44,337 nucleotides of DNA, taken from positions 1 to 44,337 of the forward strand of contig NZ_QLKQ01000065.1 in the NCBI RefSeq assembly GCF_003349955.1. Reading direction: 5' to 3'. Below the pieces are notes generated by a model. The model was not told the DNA's origin, did no database searches, and saw nothing but the letters and a program-made list of their open reading frames with translations. This DNA is from Azospirillum brasilense (GTDB lineage: Bacteria; Pseudomonadota; Alphaproteobacteria; Azospirillales; Azospirillaceae). Below are positions 25,652-35,514 of this stretch, piece after piece (within the stretch, counting starts at the first letter, position 1; every line of letters starts with the position of its first letter). Position numbers and translations under genes: made by a program.

Positions 25652-25668
25652 GTGCTACTGGGTAGTAC
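25652..25668 (+). promoter_or_regulatory. Putative ParD operator in the parDE promoter
   Basis: GTGCTAC-TGG-GTAGTAC is an inverted repeat with six of seven positions matching. It lies just downstream of a TTGACG -35-like hexamer (25643-25648) and 24 bp before the parD start. This is where antitoxin-mediated self-repression is expected. Binding is inferred. Confidence 0.45.
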
Positions 25669-25692
25669 TTGGTTGGAGGGGGAGAGCAACGC

Positions 25693-25965
25693 ATGACCGT
25701 GAAGACCTCGATCTCGCTGACCGACGAACAGGAAGCTTTCGCACGCAGCCTTGTCGAGACCGGGCAATATCCAAGCCTCAGCGCGGTGCTCCAGCGCGGT
25801 CTCGACATGCTTCGGCGCGACACCGAGAGAAGCAACGCTGAGATCGAAGCGCTGCGGCTCCTGATCGACCAGCGCCGCGCCGGTGCGTTCGTCGATCTTG
25901 ATGACGGCGAGGCTGAAACCCGGGCGATGCTGGAGCGCAAGCGGCGTGCGCGTGCGGCTCTATAA
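25693..25965 (+). CDS. parD: Type II antitoxin, ParD family
   Basis: A 90-aa antitoxin. The N-terminal ribbon-helix-helix domain (about 1-45: VKTSISLTDEQEAFARSLV, then YPSLSAVLQRGLDML) should bind operator DNA. The C-terminal part (about 46-90) is charged and helical and would wrap the toxin. The ATG at 25693 has a strong GGAGGGGGAGAG ribosome site. The toxin gene overlaps its 3' end, the usual arrangement for tight coupling. It is preceded by a likely self-operator. Confidence 0.9.
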   Translation: MTVKTSISLTDEQEAFARSLVETGQYPSLSAVLQRGLDMLRRDTERSNAEIEALRLLIDQRRAGAFVDLDDGEAETRAMLERKRRARAAL

Positions 25966-26299
25966 GGTCCGCCGTGCGGCCTCCGTTACCCGAGACCTCG
26001 ACCTGATCGAGGATCATCTCGTCCAGGCTTATCGGGACCTGGGCGACGATGGGGAGCGCGCGATGGAACGGGCTGCCGGGCGGATCGGCGACGCTCTTTC
26101 CTACATGCGGACGTTCGAGGCCCATCCACACCGTGGCACCGAGCATCCGGACCTTCGATCCGGCATCCGCACCATCACCAGTCGGAACTTCATCTTCTAT
26201 TTCGAAATCGATGAAGGGCTGGTTGAGGTCCGGATTCTCGCCGTCTTCTTCGGTGGGGTGAATCACAGCCACCAGATACTGGACAGGCTGCGCGGCTGA
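25952..26299 (+). CDS. parE: Type II toxin, RelE/ParE family
   Basis: A 115-aa ParE-type toxin starting at a GTG within the end of parD (a GTG at 25946 is an alternative). Family pattern: VRLYKVRRAASVTRDLDLI with early strand and helix, RTFEAHPHRGTEHPDLRSGIR in the middle (quoted in part: AHPHRGTEHPDL), then the C-terminal strands NFIFYFEID and VEVRILAVFFGGVNH. ParE toxins poison DNA gyrase; that target is assumed from the family. It has no other partner nearby, and the pair may be a recent insertion downstream of serC. Confidence 0.85.
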   Translation: MRLYKVRRAASVTRDLDLIEDHLVQAYRDLGDDGERAMERAAGRIGDALSYMRTFEAHPHRGTEHPDLRSGIRTITSRNFIFYFEIDEGLVEVRILAVFFGGVNHSHQILDRLRG

Positions 26300-26331
26300 G
26301 CCACTTCGGCGCGGCCTTTTTCATGGCCCGC

Positions 26332-27924
26332 TCAATCCCGCCAGAAGCTCGGCAGAATCAGCACCAGCACGGTGAAGACCTCCAGCCGGCCCAGCAGCAT
26401 GGCGAAGCTCAGCACCCATTTCGCGGCGTCGGGCAGGGGGGCCATGGTGCCCGCCGGGCCGACCACCGGCCCCAGCCCCGGCCCGGCGTTGGCGAGCGCG
26501 GAGGCGACGGCGCTGGCCGCGCTCAGATAGTCCACGCCCATCGCGGCGACCAGCAGCGACAGGATGCCGAAGGCCGCCATGAAGGCGAAGGCGAGGTTGA
26601 TGACCGAGCCGACCACATCCTCGTCCAGCACCTTGCCCTGGTAGAGCGGGACCAGCACACGGTTCGGCTTCAGCATCCGCTGCATCTGGTTCAGCATCGA
26701 CAGGGCCAGCACCTGCCAGCGGAAGATCTTGATGGAGCCCGCCGTCGATCCGGTGCAGCCGCCGATGAAGTAAAAGAAGAAGAAGGCGACGACGGCGAAG
26801 CTGCCCCAGGTCGAATAGTCGGTGGAGACGAAGCCGGTCCCGGTGATGATCGAGGTGACGTTCACCACCGAATGGCTGAGCGCGTCCCGGAAGGGCAGGC
26901 CGACCACGATGAAGGCCCACAGGGTCATGGCGACGCCGGCCACCAGCAGGATCGCCAGCAGCGCGTTCACCTGACTGTCGCCGAAGACCGGCGCGTTGCG
27001 CTGGCCGCGCAGCAGGCGGATGTACCAGGTCAGCGGCAAGGCCCCGCCGATCATCGAGAACGTCGCCACCCACAACACCGCGTGGGAGTCGAACCAGCCG
27101 AGCGAGGCGTCCTTCGTCGAGAAGCCGCCGGTGGCGATGGAGGCCATGGCGTGGTTGATCGCGTCGAACCACGTCATGCCGGCCAGATGGTAGGCCACCG
27201 CTGACAGGACGGTCAGCGCCAGATAGATCATGGCGATGGCGCCGGCGGTGTCCTGCACCGTGGCAAAGGGTTTGTCGCCCTTGTCGGAGGACTCGGTGCG
27301 GAAGAGCTGCATGCCGCCGACCCGCAGGATGGGCAGCACCGCGATCGCCATGACGATGATGCCGACCCCGCCGAACCAGTTCAGCAGCGACCGCCACAGC
27401 AGGACCCCCGGCGGGGCGTCGTCCAGCCCGACGATCACCGTGCCGCCGGTGGTGGAGAGGCCCGACATCGCCTCGTAATAGGCGTCGGTGAAGGACAGGC
27501 GGGCGGCGGAGATCATGAAGGGCAGGGCGCCGAAGGCCGCCAGGACGCACCAGGACAGCGTTGTCAGCAGGAAATGCTGCTTTACGGTGAAACGCGCGTG
27601 CTCCTTGCTCGACGTCGCCAGGACCATGCCGCCGCTGACCGCCAGCGTCGCCGCGCTGGAGCCGACGAAGGCCGTCCAGTCGCTGTTGCCCGCCGCGGCG
27701 TCGGCCAGCGCCGGCGCCAGCATGCCGAGCCCCAGGATGGTCAGAAGGATACCGATGATGTGGAAGACCGGTCCCAGCGCAATTCCATTGCCGACGCCAT
27801 TGCCCAAGGCTGTGCCCTTCGTCGCCGCGGAGGCCGATGGCGGCGCCCCGTCTTGTCCCGATGTGATGCGCTGATTATCCAAAGGGGCGTGTGCTGTCCA
27901 TCCGCATCGGAGCGGCCGGTCCAT
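26332..27924 (-). CDS. trkH: TrkH-family potassium uptake membrane subunit
   Basis: A 530-aa inner membrane protein forming the K+ path of Trk-type systems, which work with the cytoplasmic NAD-binding subunit TrkA (not in this window). The four pore/selectivity loops are visible: STTGGTVI, ATGGFSTKD, TGTGFVSTD and ANAGPGLG. About ten hydrophobic helices lie between them. The ATG at 27924 lies 7 bp after the upstream gene's stop and lacks a good ribosome site, so the true start could be an alternative codon within the first 40 residues; the first membrane helix begins about residue 50. It is probably translated from the same message as the 569-aa gene. Confidence 0.9.
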   Translation of the reverse strand: MDRPLRCGWTAHAPLDNQRITSGQDGAPPSASAATKGTALGNGVGNGIALGPVFHIIGILLTILGLGMLAPALADAAAGNSDWTAFVGSSAATLAVSGGMVLATSSKEHARFTVKQHFLLTTLSWCVLAAFGALPFMISAARLSFTDAYYEAMSGLSTTGGTVIVGLDDAPPGVLLWRSLLNWFGGVGIIVMAIAVLPILRVGGMQLFRTESSDKGDKPFATVQDTAGAIAMIYLALTVLSAVAYHLAGMTWFDAINHAMASIATGGFSTKDASLGWFDSHAVLWVATFSMIGGALPLTWYIRLLRGQRNAPVFGDSQVNALLAILLVAGVAMTLWAFIVVGLPFRDALSHSVVNVTSIITGTGFVSTDYSTWGSFAVVAFFFFYFIGGCTGSTAGSIKIFRWQVLALSMLNQMQRMLKPNRVLVPLYQGKVLDEDVVGSVINLAFAFMAAFGILSLLVAAMGVDYLSAASAVASALANAGPGLGPVVGPAGTMAPLPDAAKWVLSFAMLLGRLEVFTVLVLILPSFWRD

Positions 27925-27931
27925 GCGTGGC

Positions 27932-29641
27932 TCACACGAAGCCGGCTTCTCCCAACATCCGGTAGAAGTCGCGCAAGGCGCGCTGCTGCGCCCCGTCGTC
28001 GGGCAGGTCCTCCACGTATTTCCGGTCGAACTGCGGTTGGCGGAGATGCTCGACGACGCGGCGCCGGACCATTTCCAGGGCCCGCCGGCTGCGCAGGATG
28101 CCCGGTGCGCAGACTTGAAGCAGACGGTTCGCCCGCAGCCGCAACGCGTCGCCGGGATCGTCCAGCCGCTCGACCACCCGCTCCTCGGTGATGTAGGCCA
28201 CCAGGAGCGCGTCGAGGTCGGCGGTCAGGCGGGTCCGTGCCTCCTCCGGCAGCGCCGAGTCGGCGGCTTGGCAGTAGAGCAGGGTCAGCGCTTCCAGATT
28301 GTCGCGGGGCGGCAAGCGAGGGTGGATGAAGCGGCCATAGCCCGCCGGGGTGCCGGTCAGCGCGTGCAGCAGCCGGGCGATGTCCCCGGCGTGCCCATGG
28401 CCGAGGTCGGAGTCGGCCAGCGCGAGCAGGAAGCGCACCCGGTCCCGCGCGTCGGGGATGCGGCCGGCCACCTCCGCGATGGCCTGCTTGCGGCCCGGCG
28501 CTCCGCCGCCCTCCAGGAAGCGCAGGTAGCGCAGGACCAGCGCCTCGGCCATCGGCCCGCCGCCGGCCGGTCCGTCGGGGCCGAGCGTGCGCTTCAGGAT
28601 CTCCTGGAAGGCCTCCATCTCCAGAGACGGGTCAGAGCGGTAGAGCGGCTGCGTGCCCTTCAACTGGCGGCGCACCAGATCCAGGATGACCAGCCGCGTC
28701 TGGTCGAGGTCGTGGAAGGCGAGAAGCTCGTTCAGCTGGACGGCGCGGTCGCCCTCCGCCCGCTTGGCGGGGGACAGGCGGCCCCGCGACAGGTCGATCA
28801 GGTTGCACAGCGCCTCCGCCAGGCTTCCCTGGGCGCCGAGAAGCTCCTGCGCGACGGAGGGAGCGCCCAGGACGTCGGCGATCACCCCGTCGAGCAGCCC
28901 CAGCGGCCGGTCGGCCGCCGCCCCGTCCTCCCGCGCCAGTTCACCCAGGAAGTCCAGCTTGGCCAGCCAGTTGCGCATCTGCACCAGCTCGCGCGACAGC
29001 ACGACGCGGGCGAGGAAGTCGCGCTCCTCCGCCGGCAGGCTCGAATCCAGCCGGTCGAACATGGGGCGGAAGCCGGTGGCGGCGATGGGAGGCAGGTCCT
29101 TGCGCGCGGCGGCGGCCCGCGCCCGGTCGGTCAGTTCGTGCATCAGCCGGTTCAGCGCGTCGCGCCGCCCGCGCCCGTCCGTCCCGGCCTTCTCCGCCTG
29201 GAGTGCTGCGACCCGCCCGACCGCGGTGGGCACGAGGTTGTCGGTGTTGAGAAGCCGCGCCAGTTCCGCGTGGTTGTGCAGCACCTCGGTCGGGGTGACC
29301 ACCGCGCGCTCCACGTAGTTGCGCAGGACGCGGTTCATCGTCATGCGGCTCTGCACGCCGTAGCAATGGTCGAGCGTCAGGCAGAGCGCCGGCGCCTCGT
29401 CGATGGGGGAGGCGGCCACCGTGCGGGAGACTTGGCGGAACTCCACATGGACTTCCGTCTCGACATGGCGGCCGTCCGGGCGCCGCCAGTCGCGCACCAC
29501 CCGCATGCCCTCGATCCGGCCGCCGGACAGCGCCTTGCGGCCGAAGGCCAGCGCCTCCGCCTCGGTGTCGAGGCGGGCTTCCAGAACCCAGTGGTCCTGG
29601 GCGTAGATCTGCACTTCGTAACTGGCGGACGGGCGTGCCAT
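27932..29641 (-). CDS. Hypothetical cytoplasmic protein (569 aa)
   Basis: Not recognised. The start at 29641 (MARPSASYEV) follows GGGGGAA; the frame is open for another 135 codons upstream but that stretch is not coding-like. The first 90 residues (SYEVQIYAQDHWVLEA, then EAEALAFGRKAL) look like a small beta-alpha domain. The rest is almost wholly helical, with many Arg, Leu and Glu, and could be a scaffold of stacked helices. No signal peptide, membrane segment or catalytic motif is seen. It is followed by trkH after 7 bp, suggesting a shared transcript, and divergent from hisZ across 292 bp. Confidence 0.8.
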   Translation of the reverse strand: MARPSASYEVQIYAQDHWVLEARLDTEAEALAFGRKALSGGRIEGMRVVRDWRRPDGRHVETEVHVEFRQVSRTVAASPIDEAPALCLTLDHCYGVQSRMTMNRVLRNYVERAVVTPTEVLHNHAELARLLNTDNLVPTAVGRVAALQAEKAGTDGRGRRDALNRLMHELTDRARAAAARKDLPPIAATGFRPMFDRLDSSLPAEERDFLARVVLSRELVQMRNWLAKLDFLGELAREDGAAADRPLGLLDGVIADVLGAPSVAQELLGAQGSLAEALCNLIDLSRGRLSPAKRAEGDRAVQLNELLAFHDLDQTRLVILDLVRRQLKGTQPLYRSDPSLEMEAFQEILKRTLGPDGPAGGGPMAEALVLRYLRFLEGGGAPGRKQAIAEVAGRIPDARDRVRFLLALADSDLGHGHAGDIARLLHALTGTPAGYGRFIHPRLPPRDNLEALTLLYCQAADSALPEEARTRLTADLDALLVAYITEERVVERLDDPGDALRLRANRLLQVCAPGILRSRRALEMVRRRVVEHLRQPQFDRKYVEDLPDDGAQQRALRDFYRMLGEAGFV

Positions 29642-29933
29642 GGCGTCGTTCCCCCGCTGCTGCCGGCACGGTTCGTACACAGGATGCCGGAGGTTTCGCA
29701 TCAAACTCAACAAGGATTCGATTGGAATACAATTCTGTTTCGAACCTTTCCGGGCGGGCGCCTGTCGTCGGCGCAGGGGAGACGGGCACAGGCTGCGGGG
29801 CTTTTCCGTTTGCATGAGGAAGGGGGGTGGGGTATTGACCCGCTCCGTATGCCCGAGCACCGCATGCCCACCGGACTTGCGGGCTCTCGCCATGCCGACG
29901 GTTTGCCACTTATTCGACGAGACGACGCAGGCC

Positions 29934-31097
29934 ATGCCCGCTGATTCCCTGAGCTCCGCCCTGTTGCCCGCCGGACTGCACGATGTGCTGCCGCCCGAAG
30001 CGGCGCACGAAGCGGCGGCGGTGGCGCGCCTGCTGGCGGATTTCACGGCCCACGGTTATGAGCGCGTCGAGCCGCCGCTGGTCGAGTTCGAGGACCATCT
30101 GCTGTCCGGCTCCGGCGCCGCCATGGCGAAGCAGACCTTCCGGCTGATGGACCCGCTGTCGCAGCGCATGATGGCCGTGCGCGCGGACATCACCCCGCAG
30201 ATCGTGCGCATCGCCACCACCCGCCTGAAGAACGGCGCCCGCCCGGTGCGGCTGTGCTACGCCGGACCGGTGCTGCGCGTGAAGGGCTCGCAGCTGCGTC
30301 CCGAGCGGCAGATCACCCAGGTCGGCGTCGAGCTGATCGGCCCGCTGGAGGCCGAGGCGGACGCCGAGGTGATCCTGCTCGCCGCCCACGCCCTGGAAGG
30401 GGTGGGGGTGCGGCACCTGTCGGTGGATCTCTGCGTGCCGACCATGGTGGCGCGGGTCTGCCGCGGCCTGGGGCTCGGCGAGGAGGAGACCGCCCGCCTG
30501 CGCGAAGCGCTGGACAAGAAGGACGCCGCGGCGGTGAGCGCGGTCGGCGGTCCGGCGGCCTCGCTGCTGCAGACGCTGATGGCCGCCTCCGGCCCGGCCG
30601 AGCGCGCCATGGAGGTGCTGTCGGCGCTGCCGCTGCCGGAAACGGCGGAGAAGGACCGGCGCCGCCTGACCGACGCCCTGCGCCTGCTGCGCGCCGCGCG
30701 CCCCGATCTGACGATCACCGTCGATCTGGTCGAGCACCGCGGCTTCGAGTACCAAACCGGCCTCAGCTTCACCCTGTTCGCGCGCGACGTGCGCGGCGAG
30801 CTGGGGGCGGGGGGCCGCTACCGCGCCGGGGTTCGTCCGGGCGTGGAGGAGGAGGGCGAGCCGGGGACCGGCTTCACCCTCTACATGGACACGCTCCTGC
30901 GCGCCGTTCCGGCGCCGGAGCCGGCCAAGCGCGTGTATGTGCCGCATGGCACCTCCTGGGCCGCAGCGGGCAAGCTGCGCGCCGAGGGCTGGGTCACCGT
31001 GGCGGGGCTGGCCCCCGTGGCGGACGCGGCGGCGGAGGCCCGGCGGCTGGATTGCGGCCACCGGCTGGACGGCGGCACGGTCACGCCGCTGACTTGA
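29934..31097 (+). CDS. hisZ: ATP phosphoribosyltransferase regulatory subunit HisZ
   Basis: A 387-aa paralogue of the histidyl-tRNA synthetase catalytic core that regulates the short form of HisG, the first enzyme of histidine synthesis. Class II synthetase-like motifs: LLPAGLHDVLPPEA at the start, RLMDPLSQRMMAVRADITPQ (motif 2 region), and the AGGRYR-like GAGGRYRAG near the end. The anticodon-binding domain is absent, as expected for HisZ. The ATG at 29934 fits the family N-terminus, with a weak ribosome site. purA follows, an arrangement common in alphaproteobacteria. hisG is not in the window. Confidence 0.9.
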   Translation: MPADSLSSALLPAGLHDVLPPEAAHEAAAVARLLADFTAHGYERVEPPLVEFEDHLLSGSGAAMAKQTFRLMDPLSQRMMAVRADITPQIVRIATTRLKNGARPVRLCYAGPVLRVKGSQLRPERQITQVGVELIGPLEAEADAEVILLAAHALEGVGVRHLSVDLCVPTMVARVCRGLGLGEEETARLREALDKKDAAAVSAVGGPAASLLQTLMAASGPAERAMEVLSALPLPETAEKDRRRLTDALRLLRAARPDLTITVDLVEHRGFEYQTGLSFTLFARDVRGELGAGGRYRAGVRPGVEEEGEPGTGFTLYMDTLLRAVPAPEPAKRVYVPHGTSWAAAGKLRAEGWVTVAGLAPVADAAAEARRLDCGHRLDGGTVTPLT

Positions 31098-31109
31098 GAC
31101 TTCACGAGA

Positions 31110-31140
31110 GGCGACCCCCGCGCCGCGGGGGCGCCTTTGC
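31110..31140 (+). terminator. Hairpin between hisZ and purA
   Basis: GGCGACCCCCGCG and CGGGGGCGCC form a long GC stem with one bulged A, followed by TTT and further T-rich sequence. It could reduce read-through from hisZ into purA. Confidence 0.6.
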
Positions 31141-31184
31141 ATGGGCAACGTTTCTTTCTGCCTTCTTTTTTTGCGGAGACACAC

Positions 31185-32477
<1,293 letters not shown>

Positions 32478-32507
32478 GCCGCAAACGCGGTTGACGAGTG
32501 GTTGAGG

Positions 32508-32598
32508 CGGGCCCCCACCCAACCCTCCCCCGCTTTCGCAGGGGAGGGCTTACTCTCCTCCCCCTGCGAAAGCGGGAGGAGGTCGGGAGGGGGGCCCG
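32508..32598. repeat. REP-like intergenic palindrome
   Basis: Two arms of about 40 bp, beginning CGGGCCCCC and ending GGGGGGCCCG, are nearly reverse complements and share an inner CCCGCTTTCGCAGGGG block. It occupies most of the gap between purA and the pseudokinase gene and may also act as purA terminator. It belongs with the elements at 1-95 and 35321-35505. Confidence 0.7.
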
Positions 32599-32690
32599 AC
32601 GCGACCACTTCCCCCGCGTTAACAGTTTGTTTGCCCTTTTCGAGCGACTAAGGCTGGCACACGCTCGCAGGCTCCGGGGATTCGAACGCC

Positions 32691-34733
32691 ATGCCATCCG
32701 ATGCCATGACCGCAGCCGCCGCGGATCGGATGATGGCGAACGCCGAGCCGGTCAAGCTGGCCGAGCGGTACGAGATCATTCCCAGCGCGCCGCTCGCCGC
32801 CCTCAACACCATCGGCGGCAACGCCTACACGGCCAAGCCGCTGCGTGACAAGCGCTCCGAAGCCTTCGCCATCATCGGCCACGGCGCCACGCTGGCCCGC
32901 ACCGACATCGCCGCCACCATCGCAAGCCTCGACAACCAGGCCCACATGCGCCTGCTCGACTGGGGCATGGTGGACTGGCCGGCGAGCCAGGGGCGGCGCC
33001 TCTGCATGATCTTCGAGCGCCCGGCGGGCAAGCGGCTGATGAACAGCCTGACCGAGGCCGCGGACCCGATCCCCGAAGACCATCTGACCCGCCAGATCAT
33101 CCATCCGCTGGTCGCGGCGCTGAAGGAGCTGTCGAGCCGCGGCGTGGTCCATGGCGCGATCCGTCCGACCAACCTCTACTACCGCGATCTGGCCTCCAGC
33201 AGCCTGATGCTGGGCGAATGCCTGTCCACCCCGCCCGGCTACGGCCAGACGGTCCTGCTGGAGACGGTGGAGCGCGGCATGGCCTCGCCGGCCGGGCGTG
33301 GCACCGGCACCATGGCCGACGACCTCTACTCGCTGGGCGTCACGCTGCTGCTCCTGCTGCTGGGGCGCAACCCGGTGGGGGCGGCGGAGGACGAGGCGAT
33401 CCTCCAGGCCAAGATCGAGCGCGGCTCCTACCCGGCGCTGGTCGGCCAGATGCGCCTGCCGCTGGCCATCAGCGAGGTGATCCGCGGCCTGCTGGTGGAC
33501 GATCCCAAGCAGCGCTGGACGCTCCAGGACCTCGACCTCTGGGTCGCCGGCCGCCGCCTCAGCCCGAAGCAGCCGCAGGTGCCGCGCCGCGCCGCCCGTC
33601 CGTTGGAGTTCCAGGGACAGGATTACTGGCATTGCCGGACGCTGGCCCGCGCCTTCGCGCGCCATGTGGCGCCCGCCGCCACGGTCATCGAGGGCGGCGA
33701 GCTGGACAAGTGGCTGCGCCGCTCCATGGGCGACGACGCGCGGGCCGAGGCGGTGGCGAACGCGGTGCAGACCGCCTCGACCACCGGCAAGGGCGGCAGC
33801 ATGGCCGAACGGCTGGTCGCCCGCGTCTGCATGGCGCTGGACCCTGGCGCGCCCATCCGCTACCGCGGCAAGGCGATGATGCCCGACGGCATCGGCACCA
33901 TGCTGGCCGACGCCTTCCTGCGCGGCGAGTCGCCGCAACCGTCCGCCGAGGTGCTCGCCAACCAGCTTCCCATGTTCTGGGTGAGCGTGCAGAGCGACTT
34001 CAAGCCGGAGTTCGTGCCGATGGTGCAGAACTTCGATCAGGTCCGCGGTCTGCTGGACCGCACGGGCCACGGGCTGGGGGTGGAGCGCGTGCTCTACGAG
34101 ATGAACCCAACCATGCCCTGCATCAGCCCGCTGGTCGCCAAGCAGATGCCGACCAGCCCGGCGGAGCTGCTGCGCGCGCTCGACTGGATGGGGGCGGGAA
34201 GCGAACGGCACAAGGACCCCATCGACCGCCACATCGCCGCCTTCCTGGCGGTGCGGCACCGGCGGACCGACGAGATGCTCTACACCCAGCTCGGTTCCAG
34301 CATCGAACCGATGCGCCGGGTAATCGCCATGCTGACCATCCTGGCCGACGTGCAGGCGCGCACCGGCACCGACGGGCTGTCGCACCTCGCCGCCTGGGTG
34401 GTGTCGCTGCTCGACCCCGCGTTCCGCCGCTTCCACAGCCGGCCGCACCAGGACAATGTGCGCAAGCTGGCCGACTCCGCGGCCCACAACGGGCGCCTCG
34501 GCGACCTGCTGAAGATCGTCGACGATCCGGAGGCGCTGCGCCGCGACAAGCTGGAGTTCGAAGCGGCCCAGATCGCATACCGCGAGGCCGACGCCGAGAT
34601 CAACAAGTTGCGGCAGAGCATCGGCGACCGGAACAGCATCATCGAATCGTCCGGTCGGCAGGTGGCGGCCATCGTGTCGAGCCTGCTGTCGACCCTTCTG
34701 GTTGGCGGCATCATCCTCTTCTTCGCCTTCTGA
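32691..34733 (+). CDS. Pseudokinase (degenerate Ser/Thr kinase-like) with C-terminal membrane anchor
   Basis: A 680-aa protein with a bacterial Ser/Thr kinase-like fold (about 25-300) whose catalytic motifs are degenerate. The HRD loop is HGAIRPTN (154-161; the catalytic Asp is Ala156), the DFG position reads LGECLS, and no VAIK lysine is evident (FAIIGHG). The C-lobe helix DDLYSLGVTLLLLLLG (about 210-225) and the DPKQRWTLQDL segment are intact, so the fold is probably kept. A helical region of about 330 residues, a coiled segment (about 625-650) and one C-terminal membrane helix (about 658-680) follow, making it a tail-anchored cytoplasmic protein. The membrane protein gene 34 bp downstream is a likely partner. 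Confidence 0.8.
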   Translation: MPSDAMTAAAADRMMANAEPVKLAERYEIIPSAPLAALNTIGGNAYTAKPLRDKRSEAFAIIGHGATLARTDIAATIASLDNQAHMRLLDWGMVDWPASQGRRLCMIFERPAGKRLMNSLTEAADPIPEDHLTRQIIHPLVAALKELSSRGVVHGAIRPTNLYYRDLASSSLMLGECLSTPPGYGQTVLLETVERGMASPAGRGTGTMADDLYSLGVTLLLLLLGRNPVGAAEDEAILQAKIERGSYPALVGQMRLPLAISEVIRGLLVDDPKQRWTLQDLDLWVAGRRLSPKQPQVPRRAARPLEFQGQDYWHCRTLARAFARHVAPAATVIEGGELDKWLRRSMGDDARAEAVANAVQTASTTGKGGSMAERLVARVCMALDPGAPIRYRGKAMMPDGIGTMLADAFLRGESPQPSAEVLANQLPMFWVSVQSDFKPEFVPMVQNFDQVRGLLDRTGHGLGVERVLYEMNPTMPCISPLVAKQMPTSPAELLRALDWMGAGSERHKDPIDRHIAAFLAVRHRRTDEMLYTQLGSSIEPMRRVIAMLTILADVQARTGTDGLSHLAAWVVSLLDPAFRRFHSRPHQDNVRKLADSAAHNGRLGDLLKIVDDPEALRRDKLEFEAAQIAYREADAEINKLRQSIGDRNSIIESSGRQVAAIVSSLLSTLLVGGIILFFAF

Positions 34734-34767
34734 CGGCGGCCTTCAAACCAAGGATCGGGTGGCACCC

Positions 34768-35295
34768 ATGGCGCGCGGCGGCAAGAGCGGCGGAAAGAAG
34801 AAGAAGCGCAAAGGCAGCATGCTGACGCTGATCCTGCTGATCATCCCGGCGGGTCTGGTGGTGTTGCCCACCTCGATCCTGTTCGGAATCGGCATGATCC
34901 CGACCATCGTCGCCTACGTCACCGACCGCGACCCGGAGAAATCGGCGCCGATCACCGTCGGCGGGCTGAATTTCTGCGGCTGCATGCCCTACGCCATCGA
35001 GCTGTGGAAGCACAACCACACCATTGGCGCCGCCGGCAAGATCTTCATGGACCCGCTGGCCTGGCTGGTGATGTACGGCGCGGCGGCGATCGGCTGGGCG
35101 CTCTACTTCGGCATTCCGCCGATGGTGGCGAATTTCGAGGTGATGCGCGCCGAGAAGCGGGTGAGCGCGCTGAAGGATGTGAAGGTCGGCCTCGTCCAGG
35201 AATGGGGGCCGGAGGTCGCCGGCGACCTGTTCGACGAGGCCGGCGGTCTGTCGGCGGACGAGCAGGACCCACTGGCCGAGCCCGCCGGGGCGTGA
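34768..35295 (+). CDS. Small membrane protein partnered with the pseudokinase (175 aa)
   Basis: The family is not recognised. A very basic start (GGKSGGKKKKRKG) precedes a long hydrophobic segment (about 19-52) that can hold two membrane passes. A middle part has two close cysteines (FCGCMPY), and another hydrophobic stretch (about 92-122) follows. The C-terminal 50 residues are charged and presumably cytoplasmic. The ATG at 34768 is 34 bp after the pseudokinase stop with GGTGG upstream, so the two form one transcription unit. The product may dock or localise the tail-anchored pseudokinase; that is inferred from position only. Confidence 0.75.
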   Translation: MARGGKSGGKKKKRKGSMLTLILLIIPAGLVVLPTSILFGIGMIPTIVAYVTDRDPEKSAPITVGGLNFCGCMPYAIELWKHNHTIGAAGKIFMDPLAWLVMYGAAAIGWALYFGIPPMVANFEVMRAEKRVSALKDVKVGLVQEWGPEVAGDLFDEAGGLSADEQDPLAEPAGA

Positions 35296-35320
35296 GGGTA
35301 CCTCCGATCGCTTCCGATAT

Positions 35321-35505
35321 CCCCTCTCCCCTCTGGGGAGAGGGTTAGGGTGAGGGGGGGGCGCATGGCGGGATGTTCGGCAAAAGCACAACCCCCTCAC
35401 CGCCCGCTTCGCGGGCACCCTCTCCCCGCTTTCGGCGGACCGGAGGTCCGCCTGTCGCGTCAGCGCAAACGAAGTTTGCGCGTGAGCGGAGGGGAGAGGG
35501 TTAAG
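35321..35505. repeat. Compound REP-like palindrome region
   Basis: Several nested palindromes: CCCCTCTCCC/GGGGAGAGGG at 35321-35349; a long-range pairing between GTGAGGGGG (about 35350-35358) and CCCCCTCAC (about 35392-35400), enclosing ACCCTCTCCCC blocks; and GCGCAAAC-GAA-GTTTGCGC near 35463-35481. It lies between convergent genes (membrane protein + and rpoH -) and may serve as terminator for both. Confidence 0.65.
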
Positions 35506-35514
35506 AGGAGACCG

